Assembly: GCA_903995115.1 (NCBI GenBank) | Contig: LR877158.1 | Span: 558,001 to 622,000, forward strand | From: Angomonas deanei | Taxonomy: Eukaryota > Euglenozoa > Kinetoplastea > Trypanosomatida > Trypanosomatidae | Direction: 5' to 3' | DNA: 64,000 nucleotides | Shown here: positions 22,355 to 31,133 of the stretch, in pieces | Layout of the letters: every line of letters begins with the position of its first letter | How positions within the stretch are numbered: position 1 is the stretch's first letter | Translations under genes and position numbers: made by a program | Notes under the pieces: model-generated | Database searches by the model: none | What the model was told of the DNA's origin: nothing | What the model saw: the letters and a program-made list of their open reading frames with translations, nothing else

Positions 22355-23833
22355 TTACATGAAGCAGGACGCGTAGGGGAAATTCTTGGACGGCGCCGCT
22401 TGCCAGTCGATTAAATCTTCGAAACACTCATACTGTACAAAAGTAGGGCTTTTGGAGGAGCCTTTTACCTCCATTACTGCACCTAAATTGCCGTTAATGC
22501 CACAGTAGTTTGGCGCAGAAAAGACCGTTACCACCTTGTTGTTGTGTCGCCAGAGGAAGCCCTCTGTGACGACCTGGTGTGCCCTACAGATAAAGTCTAG
22601 TCCATTCTTTTCGCAAAACGTCGCGGACGCGCTGGGCCCGAAGAGCACGCCACAGCCGCGGGGGTTCCGGTCGTAAAAGCCAACATCTGTCGTGGGGTCC
22701 GACCACAGTAAGCCATTCACGATATCCTCGTCGTGTCCTCTCAGGGTGTTGCAGTACTCCTTCCGGTCGACGCGGGACACGGTACTAATTTGGTCTAGCA
22801 GCGCAGGGGATAAACCGCCGTGTGTGGCAAATATTTTCAGATGCGGAGTGGTGACCACCGCGCAGAGGGGAATGTGAGGAAATACAGAGTTGATCTTAGA
22901 CCACGCCCTAAATCCTTCGTCCCCCAGCTTTGCCTGCATCTCGGTCAGAAACCCATACACACGCGACGTCTTGGACTCCTCGTGGTTACCGCGGGTGACG
23001 TAGATGAGGTGCGGGTACTCCACCTTGAGGGCCAACACCAGCAGTATTACGTCCAGGCTATGCGGTCCGCGGTCGACAAAATCACCCAAAAACAAAAACT
23101 TTTTGCTTTCACGGCTAGGATTCAGGTCAGGACTGTACTGTTGAACTAGTATGCTCGTATATAAATCGTTGAACTGTCCGTGAATGTCACCCACTACGAT
23201 AAGGGTTTCACTACTTTCCACGTTCACCTCTAGCACGTTTTCCTCTTCCTTAAACACATTTATCGCTGCATCGCACAGTAGTGTGATGAAATCTAACTTC
23301 AAGTACGTTGCCAGGAGCATCTTTTCCTTTTTGGAACAAAACTCTGCCGGCTGGTCGCACGTGTGCCGCATTCCTCTCCCTGACAGAAAGGCTATGAGAC
23401 CAATAAAACGGGAATCCTTCGGGGCACACTTGTAGAAACGAAATGTCTCCCCGTGCGGCAGGCCACTTTCCTCGGGTACCTCATTCACAAGTGGTTCTTT
23501 GGTATCCTTGCTATCGGTGCCCTCCATATCCACCACTGGGCTCTCCGCTACGCTAGTTGTGGATGTGGTTAGAACAGGTATGGTGGACTCTGCCGGAGCG
23601 CTACTAGCGTCCTCACCATGATCCTTCGTACCCGAATTATCCAACTCTATCGTGTTGATATAATTAAAACTAGTGTTGCTCTTGTCCATTTTAGGGGAAA
23701 GTGTGCTTTTCCCTTTAGGGCCGGACACGGCGGTGTTCAGTGGGCTAGTATCCTCCGACTGCGTTCGAATATCCGGTCGTAATCCTTTTCCATCGGACTG
23801 CTTGGTAAAAAACCTCTCTAAAACTTTATCCAT
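22355..23833 (-). CDS. PPP-family serine/threonine protein phosphatase
   Basis: The 492-residue protein has a catalytic core with the three PPP signatures: GDIHGQ (about residue 217), GDFVDRG (about 256) and RGNHE (about 279). HGGLSP and the C-terminal SAPNYCG loop follow. All metal ligands and the catalytic histidine are present. The 120-residue N-terminal extension is rich in Ser, Thr and acidic residues and looks disordered. A segment around HTCDQPAEFCSKKEK precedes the core. The C-terminus (FPYASCFM) lacks the methylated DYFL tail of PP2A. The core is nearest PP1/PP5/PPEF-like kinetoplastid enzymes, but the subfamily is unresolved and no EF-hands or TPR repeats are visible. Confidence 0.85.
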   Translation of the reverse strand: MDKVLERFFTKQSDGKGLRPDIRTQSEDTSPLNTAVSGPKGKSTLSPKMDKSNTSFNYINTIELDNSGTKDHGEDASSAPAESTIPVLTTSTTSVAESPVVDMEGTDSKDTKEPLVNEVPEESGLPHGETFRFYKCAPKDSRFIGLIAFLSGRGMRHTCDQPAEFCSKKEKMLLATYLKLDFITLLCDAAINVFKEEENVLEVNVESSETLIVVGDIHGQFNDLYTSILVQQYSPDLNPSRESKKFLFLGDFVDRGPHSLDVILLVLALKVEYPHLIYVTRGNHEESKTSRVYGFLTEMQAKLGDEGFRAWSKINSVFPHIPLCAVVTTPHLKIFATHGGLSPALLDQISTVSRVDRKEYCNTLRGHDEDIVNGLLWSDPTTDVGFYDRNPRGCGVLFGPSASATFCEKNGLDFICRAHQVVTEGFLWRHNNKVVTVFSAPNYCGINGNLGAVMEVKGSSKSPTFVQYECFEDLIDWQAAPSKNFPYASCFM

Positions 23834-24294
23834 TATTTTCCCCCAACTTTACTTTTGAAAGCGAACGTCACTTATCAAGAAACAAATCTTTGCGATGCAC
23901 TATGCAAATATATATAATATAGGTCAAAATAAAAATATAAAATAAAAAAGAGGCTGCGAGAGAAAAAGAGAGACGAATGAGGAAACCGAGTCAGAAAATA
24001 ATTACCAGATAGCAGGCACCGCCACAAAGACAGAGGCCATTTATTCCTTTTTGTTTGTTTGTCTGTTTTGTTCGTTGGTTAGTTAGTTTGTTTCTCCTTG
24101 TAAAAAAGGGAACGAGACCGTCTTAAATATCTACCTGAATTCAACAAAAAAAAAAAAAACTTCACTTTTCATTTTTATTTTTAAACATTGCTATTAACAC
24201 ACATAAAAAGAAACGAATATTTGGAGAAATACATACATACTAAAACGTGAAATCAGTCCCCTTTTTATGTTGTGGTTCGACTTTTCTTTCCTTG
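23834..24294. other. Intergenic region between UEV and phosphatase genes
   Basis: A 461-base A/T-rich spacer. The plus strand has a GTTT-rich stretch at 24050-24095 and an A14 run at 24146-24159, a pyrimidine tract on the transcribed strand. No gene seen. Confidence 0.55.
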
Positions 24295-24711
24295 TCAATA
24301 GACGGAACCCTCCTCCGGCTGGGGAAGTTTGCGGTTCGCGGGACTCTGCATCTCCTTTCGCAGTTCAGAAAGACACGTTTCCATCGTGTTCTGTCTGTCC
24401 CAGTTCTTAAATAGGAAAAACTTGGTGGGGTTCACGGTGCCGTTCGCGTCCACGCAGGGGAGATTCACTTTACTCAAAAAACGAATGTGTGGCGGGACCT
24501 TGGGGTAGTGTTCGTCGCAGAAGATTTCTAAAGAAAGAATACGGTATTCAAAGTTGGTGCCAGGGGGTCCCACAATCGTGCCATTCCAGTAGTGCATAAA
24601 AATATCGTCGGTGTCACGAAGTCCAACGGACACGTTTTGGTTCGCGCCGGTGCCTTTTTCACCTGCCTCCAGCTCTGAGAGAAGGCGGAAATTACGGGGG
24701 ACTTCTACCAT
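24295..24711 (-). CDS. MMS2: Ubiquitin-conjugating E2 variant (Mms2/UEV1)
   Basis: A 138-residue UBC fold without the HPN motif and catalytic cysteine. The position reads KVNLPCVDANGTVN, as in Mms2/UEV1, and the tail KLPQPEEGSVY is typical of the family. Mms2 pairs with Ubc13 to build Lys63-linked ubiquitin chains in post-replication repair and signalling. The N-terminal VPRNFRLLSELEAGEKG helix, which contacts Ubc13, is intact, and the length matches the family. Ubc13 is not in the window. Confidence 0.92.
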   Translation of the reverse strand: MVEVPRNFRLLSELEAGEKGTGANQNVSVGLRDTDDIFMHYWNGTIVGPPGTNFEYRILSLEIFCDEHYPKVPPHIRFLSKVNLPCVDANGTVNPTKFFLFKNWDRQNTMETCLSELRKEMQSPANRKLPQPEEGSVY

Positions 24712-25070
24712 TGAATGAAAATAGCACGGTTCGTCTTTCGGGGGAAGAGAATAAAATAACGCTAATAACAGTATGATGTAGACAAAGAATGAAAAAGGGG
24801 AAGATGGAGAAACGTATTGATTTGAAACACATCACGAAAAGATCAAGAGGAGGAAAACCTAAAAAAAGCATGGCGTTTCCACAACCGTTTTCTTTTCTGT
24901 TATTATATACAGTTCTATTTTCAATATTTTTTTTGGTTTTGCATTACAAGCAAATGGCGTGGAAATAGACAGGTACACGGAAAAATACGCGAACAAAGAA
25001 AGAAAAAAAAAGGAGGTAAATTAAATCTATTTTTTGTTTTATTGTTAGATGTGCAAATCTTCATATTCTA
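24712..25070. other. Intergenic region between CPAP and UEV genes
   Basis: A 359-base A/T-rich spacer. An A8 run at 25002-25010 and a T8 run at 24927-24934 are the only conspicuous features; no clear gene or RNA. Confidence 0.5.
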
Positions 25071-27161
25071 TTACTTCTCGGAGAAAAATGTCTCCTCCGA
25101 GCCGTCGGCCTTCACCGTCTTGAAAATCCCGTCCGGGTACAGAATCTCTTTTGATCCGTCGGGGTGGTGTCGCTCGACTTGGCCGGTCGACTGGAACTCA
25201 AACGTTTGGGTTCCGTCCGGCCTTTGGGTGTGAAGCGTCTGGGCTGCATCGTACCAGTACGTACTTTTCCCGGAGGGGAACATTCGCTTGATGTCGCCGT
25301 TGGCAAAATGGAGTATGGTATGACCCGATGGTAAGACCACCTTTACGGTTCCGTTGGCGTAGTGAATTTCGCGCTTGCCACTTCGATAGAGTACCTCGCG
25401 CTTGCTAGCATTATCCCCGATATTCGTTTGAGAAACGAGGGCGTCATTGGGGAAGTCCTCCGCCGGGATTTCCTCCTCGTCCCCGATCAGCTCCTCTTTG
25501 GTGGGTAGTTTCTTTTTCGTGCTTTCCTTTACCGGTTTAGACTTGGTCACGGTAGACTTTGTCCCGCGAGGGGTGGTAGGGGGGTGACCGGAGCGTTTCC
25601 TTTCGTTGGAAACATCCGCTGCGGTGGCGTCCGCCTTGCTCGCCTTCTGTTGTTGTTCCTCTTCTCTTCTCTTCAGTCGATCCTCCTCTAGCTTCTTGGT
25701 CTTCTCCTCCTCCCTCCTCGCCGCCTCTTCTAGTTCGCGCACCCTCTTTTCCTCTGCCGCCTTTTCCCGTTGTAGTTTTCTATTCTGCCTCTCCGCTTCC
25801 TCCCGCTTCATACGCTCCTCCATCTCTCTCGACCGCTTCTCCGCCATCCCCTCGTCCTTGGCCCGCGGCGTGAAGTCGAGCACCACATGAGAACTGGCAT
25901 AGCCACCTTCAGGCTCCTGCACATCCTCCACATCTAAAGTCGGTTGAAGCGTGGACCCCTTGGTTGCCCGAGTGTTAGGATTCGTCACATTCGTAGTAGC
26001 GGCAGGGGGCTGGTAGCTGTTGTTAGGATCGTTGGTGATGGCATTGCTGGTCCTCGATTCACTACGTCTGTCCGACTGACTCGCTGATTTCTCCCGAGCA
26101 GGAGGGGCCAGCACCTCGAGTTGGCTCTCTTTTGTCATCGCCAATAGTTCCGCATTCCTCTTTGACAGTGACTCCACGTCGCGGCGCAGGCGGGCGACCT
26201 CACTGTTGCTCACTTTTTGCTTTTCTCGCATCGTTGATGTGAGGTCGTCCAATTGCTGTCGTAGCGTGTCGTTCTCCTCCAGCAGCTTTCGGTTCACCTC
26301 CCGCTCGGTCGCCAATAACGCCGACACGCTCCTATACCGCTCTTCTACCGATTTCATCCCCTTCTGGGCCTCCTTTTTCTCCTTTCTCTTCAGCAGATCG
26401 AGCTCGGCTCTCTCATCTTCCAGCTCCTGTTCGACATTGTACTTGTGCTCCTCGAACTCCCTTCTTTCACGGTCTAACGCATACTTGGACTGTAGGTAGC
26501 GTGCCCTCTCCTCTTGGGCCGCTCTAATCTCATCCTCTAATTTTCGGAGGAGGTCGTCATCCTCCATGACACTAGGAGGCCGTGCATTCGTACGCGGCTC
26601 CTCGCGCCTTTTAAAGTAGTTGCGCCCGGCCGGGGGCTCGTAGTCCTCCACCGGGTCTCTGTAGCGGTTTTGGGTGTTTGTCTGGGGAGTTGACCGTGGG
26701 TTTCCAGACCGCGGAGTGCCGCCCCTGTACCGCCCCGGCTCGATGGCATCCTCCTCGGTGTGCTGGGAGGGCTGACGATGGTTGGGGTCATCGTCGTAGT
26801 AGTTGTCCTCCTCCACCTCCTCTTCTTGCACAGGCACCGTCGGTGGAACCCACGCGGGCTTTCCTCGGGCGACACTCGTTTTTTTGGCCGCGGGGGACGG
26901 GTTGTTGCTCGCCGCCGGAGGAGGGGCTCGCTTAGGTACCGCCACTACGACCTCGCCAAGCGGGTCTTGGCCTTTGGCGTTGCGCATATCATGGGCGATC
27001 GCCTCACGCAGAGACTGAGAGTCACGCCGTGGTTTTGGTGCCTCCTCTTTTGGGGCGGAAGCGCCCTCCGTATACGACAATCGACCCTCATCCTTTCGCA
27101 AAAAACGAAAGGTTTGTTTGGGTTTTGGTTTTTGTCCCTCGGCGACCGACACACGGGACAT
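25071..27161 (-). CDS. SAS4: Centriole/basal-body protein CPAP/SAS-4 (TCP10 C-terminal domain)
   Basis: Starting at the ATG at 27161 the protein has 696 residues; codons further upstream in this frame translate a poly-A leader and are discounted. The last 115 residues are the TCP10/G-box beta-sheet domain with its repeated pattern (REIHYANGTVKVVLPSG, LHFANGDIKRMFPSG, VERHHPDGSKEILYPDG). It is diagnostic of SAS-4/CPAP/CENPJ, where it binds STIL/Ana2. The middle is long charged coiled coil (about residues 200-370 and 460-550) and the N-terminus is basic and disordered. SAS-4 controls centriole and basal-body microtubule length. It is shorter than human CPAP (about 1,340), a common size in protists. 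A kinesin-13 gene lies two genes upstream. Confidence 0.87.
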   Translation of the reverse strand: MSRVSVAEGQKPKPKQTFRFLRKDEGRLSYTEGASAPKEEAPKPRRDSQSLREAIAHDMRNAKGQDPLGEVVVAVPKRAPPPAASNNPSPAAKKTSVARGKPAWVPPTVPVQEEEVEEDNYYDDDPNHRQPSQHTEEDAIEPGRYRGGTPRSGNPRSTPQTNTQNRYRDPVEDYEPPAGRNYFKRREEPRTNARPPSVMEDDDLLRKLEDEIRAAQEERARYLQSKYALDRERREFEEHKYNVEQELEDERAELDLLKRKEKKEAQKGMKSVEERYRSVSALLATEREVNRKLLEENDTLRQQLDDLTSTMREKQKVSNSEVARLRRDVESLSKRNAELLAMTKESQLEVLAPPAREKSASQSDRRSESRTSNAITNDPNNSYQPPAATTNVTNPNTRATKGSTLQPTLDVEDVQEPEGGYASSHVVLDFTPRAKDEGMAEKRSREMEERMKREEAERQNRKLQREKAAEEKRVRELEEAARREEEKTKKLEEDRLKRREEEQQQKASKADATAADVSNERKRSGHPPTTPRGTKSTVTKSKPVKESTKKKLPTKEELIGDEEEIPAEDFPNDALVSQTNIGDNASKREVLYRSGKREIHYANGTVKVVLPSGHTILHFANGDIKRMFPSGKSTYWYDAAQTLHTQRPDGTQTFEFQSTGQVERHHPDGSKEILYPDGIFKTVKADGSEETFFSEK

Positions 27162-27605
27162 ATCTATATTTGGATTTACTTTTTCCTTTCTTTTTTTTTT
27201 TTTTTTAAGTGCGTTTTGGGGAAGAAAAAAGACGGGAAAGGATGAGCCTCGGCGTGAAGAAGGACTACAGCATTCGTTAAAATGATGAAATAAACACAAT
27301 AAATAATATGCACCACCGTGTAAAACTTCTATTTCTAACGAGAACGATTCTATTCTCATTGTAATTGTATAAATCTCTATGATTTAATTATGGAAAAGAG
27401 TAAAAATAACAACAAAAAAAAAAAAAAAACTACACTCAACTGGGTCAAAAGAAAAAGTAAAAAAAAAAAAAAAACACTTTAACGTTATACAATTCTTGTT
27501 TTCTATGGTGTTGATAACGGTCGTACCAAAGTGGGGAGAGGCACGGATCCTACACTTCATATATATGTATATGTATATTTTTTTATCTATCCATTGCCGT
27601 GCGGT
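27162..27605. other. Intergenic region upstream of CPAP
   Basis: A 444-base spacer. Two T16-17 tracts on the transcribed strand (27413-27430 and 27459-27474) precede a CCCAG, a possible distant acceptor, and an A16 tract lies close to the CPAP start. No gene seen. Confidence 0.5.
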
Positions 27606-30600
27606 TTACAAGAGTTTGTCAATAAAATGTGTTCTCCTAAGACGATTACCATTGGCACTATTATCCGACGCTGGTTCTACGGCGGGGTCGCTGCTCCCCT
27701 GTGGAGGAGGAACAAAGGCTACCAAGAAACACGCTATAATGTAATATGCACAGCCCAAGACACTGGCCACAATCACCGACGCATTCAGCGCAATCCACCA
27801 CAATGGAAGTTGTGATTTCTTGCGTAAAATGACATCTTCAATAGCACTCCTCACCGTGTTCAGTGATTCCTGCAGTGTTGTCGAGAAGTGTTCCTTCAGC
27901 GAGACCTCACGAGAGTCGATCGACTTTTTAATCTCCGCCGCCTCGCGAGTGTGTAGCTGTTGTGTTGTTTTGATGTCCTTTAGCAACGTTTCAAGCTCCT
28001 CGAATGCCTTTGTCACTCCCTGTGTCACACCGGTTTCAACCTTACGAAGCTCTCCTAGGACATTGTCGAATTTTGAAGCGGCCGGCTCCGTTTCTCCCTT
28101 ATCCGTCGTACTCAGAAGGGACTCCTTCTTTTGGATGGCCTCCAACTGCTCTACACTGATGGATAGCTGTAAAAGCAATTTGTTTCGATTCTCCGGTGGA
28201 GCGCGTTCAATTTCACGAATCAGTCGTGTTATTTTGCTGACGGATTCGCTCGATTCCCTCCGCAAAGCCACCCACGAACTCCGTCCCCCCGAAGACATGG
28301 CAGAAGGGTGCGACAGTTTCATGTCCTCTACAGACCGTAATACTACATTTTGCTTCTCCAAAGAAGTCGTAATAGCACTCAGTGCCTCTTGTATATTCGT
28401 CCCCTCGAACTGGCGCAGGCGAGACTCCGTCAATTGGTAAAGCTCCTCCAGTCTCGAATTGGCGGTAATATTTCGTGTGCTGTTTACATTCTTCAAATCC
28501 TCCTTCAGCACTGACAACTGAGTCTTGATATACTCGTCCGTGGATTCAGACGCGCTGAGAAGCGATATGATCTCGTCATTGCGTCTCGCCGCGGAGCGTT
28601 CCATGTCTGACAGTGTATCTTGTACGGCGCTGATCCCCTTCACGTCCTCCTCCATGCGGCTCATCTGGTCTAGCAATTCGTCCAGCTTTGGAGGGCCCTC
28701 CATGGTCTCTAGTTTTTTCTCTATACGTGCCAGCACCTCTACGCTAGCGTCCTGGCGTTCTCTCAGGAAAGTGTCCAAGTTCGAGTTGCTGGAAACACCC
28801 TCCATGATTGCCTTCACTTCCCCCCGGAGAGCCGTCTTGAGGGTTTCCTCCGTGAAGGGGGTCGGCCCACCTGGGGCCTTTGACATTATGGTGGAGGCGA
28901 GCCGGTCAATCTTCTCCTGCAGCAGAGTGTCCTGCTTGGCGTACTGCTCCTTAATAAAAGAGAGTGTCCCGTCAATGTACTCGTACATTGGAGACAGGTT
29001 CACGTCGTGTGGTTTTCTCATTTCCTCCTGGACAGACTTGACAATCTCTTCCCGGAGGGCCTTGGTGTCCAGGGGTGTGTCAACCCCAACTTGATGGTTT
29101 TTGATGGCGTCTATCATGGCCTTCTCGATCTGTTGGCTAAACACGAGTAGATTGTCTTGTGTGGTAGAGGAAATCTTTGCTTCTAAATTGCCTATATTTT
29201 GCGAAATCTCCCTCAAATGGGTGGAGACGGTTTCTTCTATTGTTCGTTTGATTTCCGCCTCCGCACGGAGCAGGGTGGTGTCGCCTCTCGCGCTAATCTC
29301 TTCAATTGAGCGGAGGGCCTGTTGAATGGCACCGTCCGATTTTTGCTCCATCACATTGGCAATACACTCCGACAGCATGCTAACGGAGGAGGCTAAATTT
29401 TCTTCGGAGCGGTCTCCCGTCAATTCCACCACGCCGCGGAGTCTGGCGAATTCCGCCTGTATACTCTCCAAAGACGCGCCTGTAGAGGAGGGTTTGCCGG
29501 GTTGGGAAGATGACTCTATAGACTTCAACGTTTTCTTCAATTCCTCCATCGACTTCGACAACTGCTTTTGAGCTGAAAGAAGTGAATCCACCTTTTCGCC
29601 GTGCTCGGTAAACGTAGTTTGGATGGAATCCGATAACTCCCACACCGCGTCCAGCTTGTTCATCACATTCTCGAGTGCGTTGTCGTCCGTGCTGCCGCCT
29701 TTTGGTAACTGTTTGACTAACTTTTTCATTTCTCCAGAAACATATTGCCTAATTTCATCCGTTGAAGCCCTCACCGCCCCTTCCACGAACTCCTCGAATT
29801 GGTTCGTATTCAATCCCTGCGAGGAGCCTCCGTTGTTGAGGGCCGCCTCGATGGTACTTTTGATACTCTCCTCTTCGATTCGAACGGACCGCTCGATGGT
29901 GTCGGTGATGCCCTCCAAAAACCCTTTCGGTAGGTCCACTCCGGACTTTGCCGCCGCCGTCAGTTTCTCGCTCAACTTTGCAAAATGCTTTTCCACGCGC
30001 TTTTCCATGGAGCCCACGGAATCGATTGTCTTTTTGGAACTAGTCTTCATCCCCTCCAAGAGCTCTTTCGAGAGACGCTTGGAAACGTCTGCGGCGAACT
30101 TTCCCCAATTCATATCCTTGCCGCCTGTCGCGCTCAACGTGGCGCGCAACTCGCTCCGGAGAGACTCAATGACAAGCTGAGACAGGACGGTGGTGTTCTC
30201 ATTTTGAAGCTCTGCCTGTGCGGACAGATTTGCCGTGTTGCTCTCCTTTATTCGCTCGACAATGACGTTTCCCAGGGAGGATAGCTGGTCCTCCATAGCG
30301 GATTCTAATGCGGAAATCCTATCCCCCACCGCACGGTTGTCGAGCGGCGACGGTTGGTCCGTCGTGTCAAGACTCACACCAGAGTCTTTTTTCACCAAAA
30401 CATCCGTCAGGGTAGGCATGTTAAGGGCCAGTACCCTCCGCTGTATTTCCGCGTCCTCGGGGTGCAGGTTGGTCAGAAGAGAGAGACGCTGACTGTTTAA
30501 GGGGACGTTTTTTAAAATGTCGTCCGATGGTCCGTAACCTTTGGAGTGCACAGACACCACAGGTCCGTTTCGCTTTAATGCCCCAGCGGACGCTCCGTGC

Positions 30601-30659
30601 TGGAACCGCTTTGCTTGAAATATGGCAGCTCCCTCTTTCGCGAGAGGCACACGACGCAT
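27606..30659 (-). CDS. Long coiled-coil protein with C-terminal transmembrane anchor
   Basis: A 1,017-residue protein of unrecognised family. From about residue 90 to 940 it is almost continuous heptad-rich helix high in Glu, Lys, Ser and Leu, with few breaks. A hydrophobic segment of about 30 residues (LWWIALNASVIVASVLGCAYYIIACF, near 955-985) lies close to the end, followed by about 30 polar residues including a PPPQGSSD stretch. That topology is a tail-anchored tether with the coiled coil in the cytosol, as in golgins, ER tethers or flagellar attachment proteins. The N-terminal 40 residues are basic and could be a targeting signal. No catalytic motif is visible. Confidence 0.75.
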   Translation of the reverse strand: MRRVPLAKEGAAIFQAKRFQHGASAGALKRNGPVVSVHSKGYGPSDDILKNVPLNSQRLSLLTNLHPEDAEIQRRVLALNMPTLTDVLVKKDSGVSLDTTDQPSPLDNRAVGDRISALESAMEDQLSSLGNVIVERIKESNTANLSAQAELQNENTTVLSQLVIESLRSELRATLSATGGKDMNWGKFAADVSKRLSKELLEGMKTSSKKTIDSVGSMEKRVEKHFAKLSEKLTAAAKSGVDLPKGFLEGITDTIERSVRIEEESIKSTIEAALNNGGSSQGLNTNQFEEFVEGAVRASTDEIRQYVSGEMKKLVKQLPKGGSTDDNALENVMNKLDAVWELSDSIQTTFTEHGEKVDSLLSAQKQLSKSMEELKKTLKSIESSSQPGKPSSTGASLESIQAEFARLRGVVELTGDRSEENLASSVSMLSECIANVMEQKSDGAIQQALRSIEEISARGDTTLLRAEAEIKRTIEETVSTHLREISQNIGNLEAKISSTTQDNLLVFSQQIEKAMIDAIKNHQVGVDTPLDTKALREEIVKSVQEEMRKPHDVNLSPMYEYIDGTLSFIKEQYAKQDTLLQEKIDRLASTIMSKAPGGPTPFTEETLKTALRGEVKAIMEGVSSNSNLDTFLRERQDASVEVLARIEKKLETMEGPPKLDELLDQMSRMEEDVKGISAVQDTLSDMERSAARRNDEIISLLSASESTDEYIKTQLSVLKEDLKNVNSTRNITANSRLEELYQLTESRLRQFEGTNIQEALSAITTSLEKQNVVLRSVEDMKLSHPSAMSSGGRSSWVALRRESSESVSKITRLIREIERAPPENRNKLLLQLSISVEQLEAIQKKESLLSTTDKGETEPAASKFDNVLGELRKVETGVTQGVTKAFEELETLLKDIKTTQQLHTREAAEIKKSIDSREVSLKEHFSTTLQESLNTVRSAIEDVILRKKSQLPLWWIALNASVIVASVLGCAYYIIACFLVAFVPPPQGSSDPAVEPASDNSANGNRLRRTHFIDKLL

Positions 30660-31133
30660 TTTCTAACGTGGCGCTTGTCGACTATACTTCCACAAAACTA
30701 CTGAATTCACAACTGAAAAAAAAAAGAAAAAGAAGAGGGAAAAAAAGGGAGAGAGTGTCTGTATTGAAAGTTGTATTACCACACTGGGTACACCTCAACA
30801 ACTACACCACAGAGGGTACACAAAAGAAAAAAATCATACAAAAAACGATGGAAAAACTGATAAAATAAAAAGCTTGTACATAAAAATATTCTAGATGAAA
30901 CCAAAGTACAGGGAAATATGTAATTTCATTTACATTTTTTCTCTACAATTTTTCCGGTTGTTATTAATATGGATTCTGTTTGTTTCCTTTTTTTTTTTTT
31001 TTTCTTTTTCTTTTTTATCTAAACAAAAAAAAAAATCCATTTTTTTTTTTTTTACTTTTTTTGTTAATCTGTTCGCATGCTCTCATATGGACAACAACAC
31101 TCGGAAACGACCGTTGCCGTGAAAAGGGGATGT
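30660..31133. other. Intergenic region between kinesin-13 and the coiled-coil gene
   Basis: A 474-base spacer. It contains dense T runs (30989-31005, 31040-31061) and the acceptor tract annotated separately. No gene seen. Confidence 0.6.
30713..30764 (-). promoter_or_regulatory. Trans-splice acceptor of the coiled-coil gene
   Basis: The transcribed strand shows about 45 bases of almost pure C/T ending in TTTTTTTTCAG at 30713, 54 bases before the ATG at 30659. This is the clearest spliced-leader acceptor in the window. Confidence 0.7.

Noticed and set aside
27162-27359. Upstream extension of the CPAP frame
   Set aside because: The extra 66 codons translate leader sequence including a poly-lysine from the A tract; the first conserved part starts at 27161.
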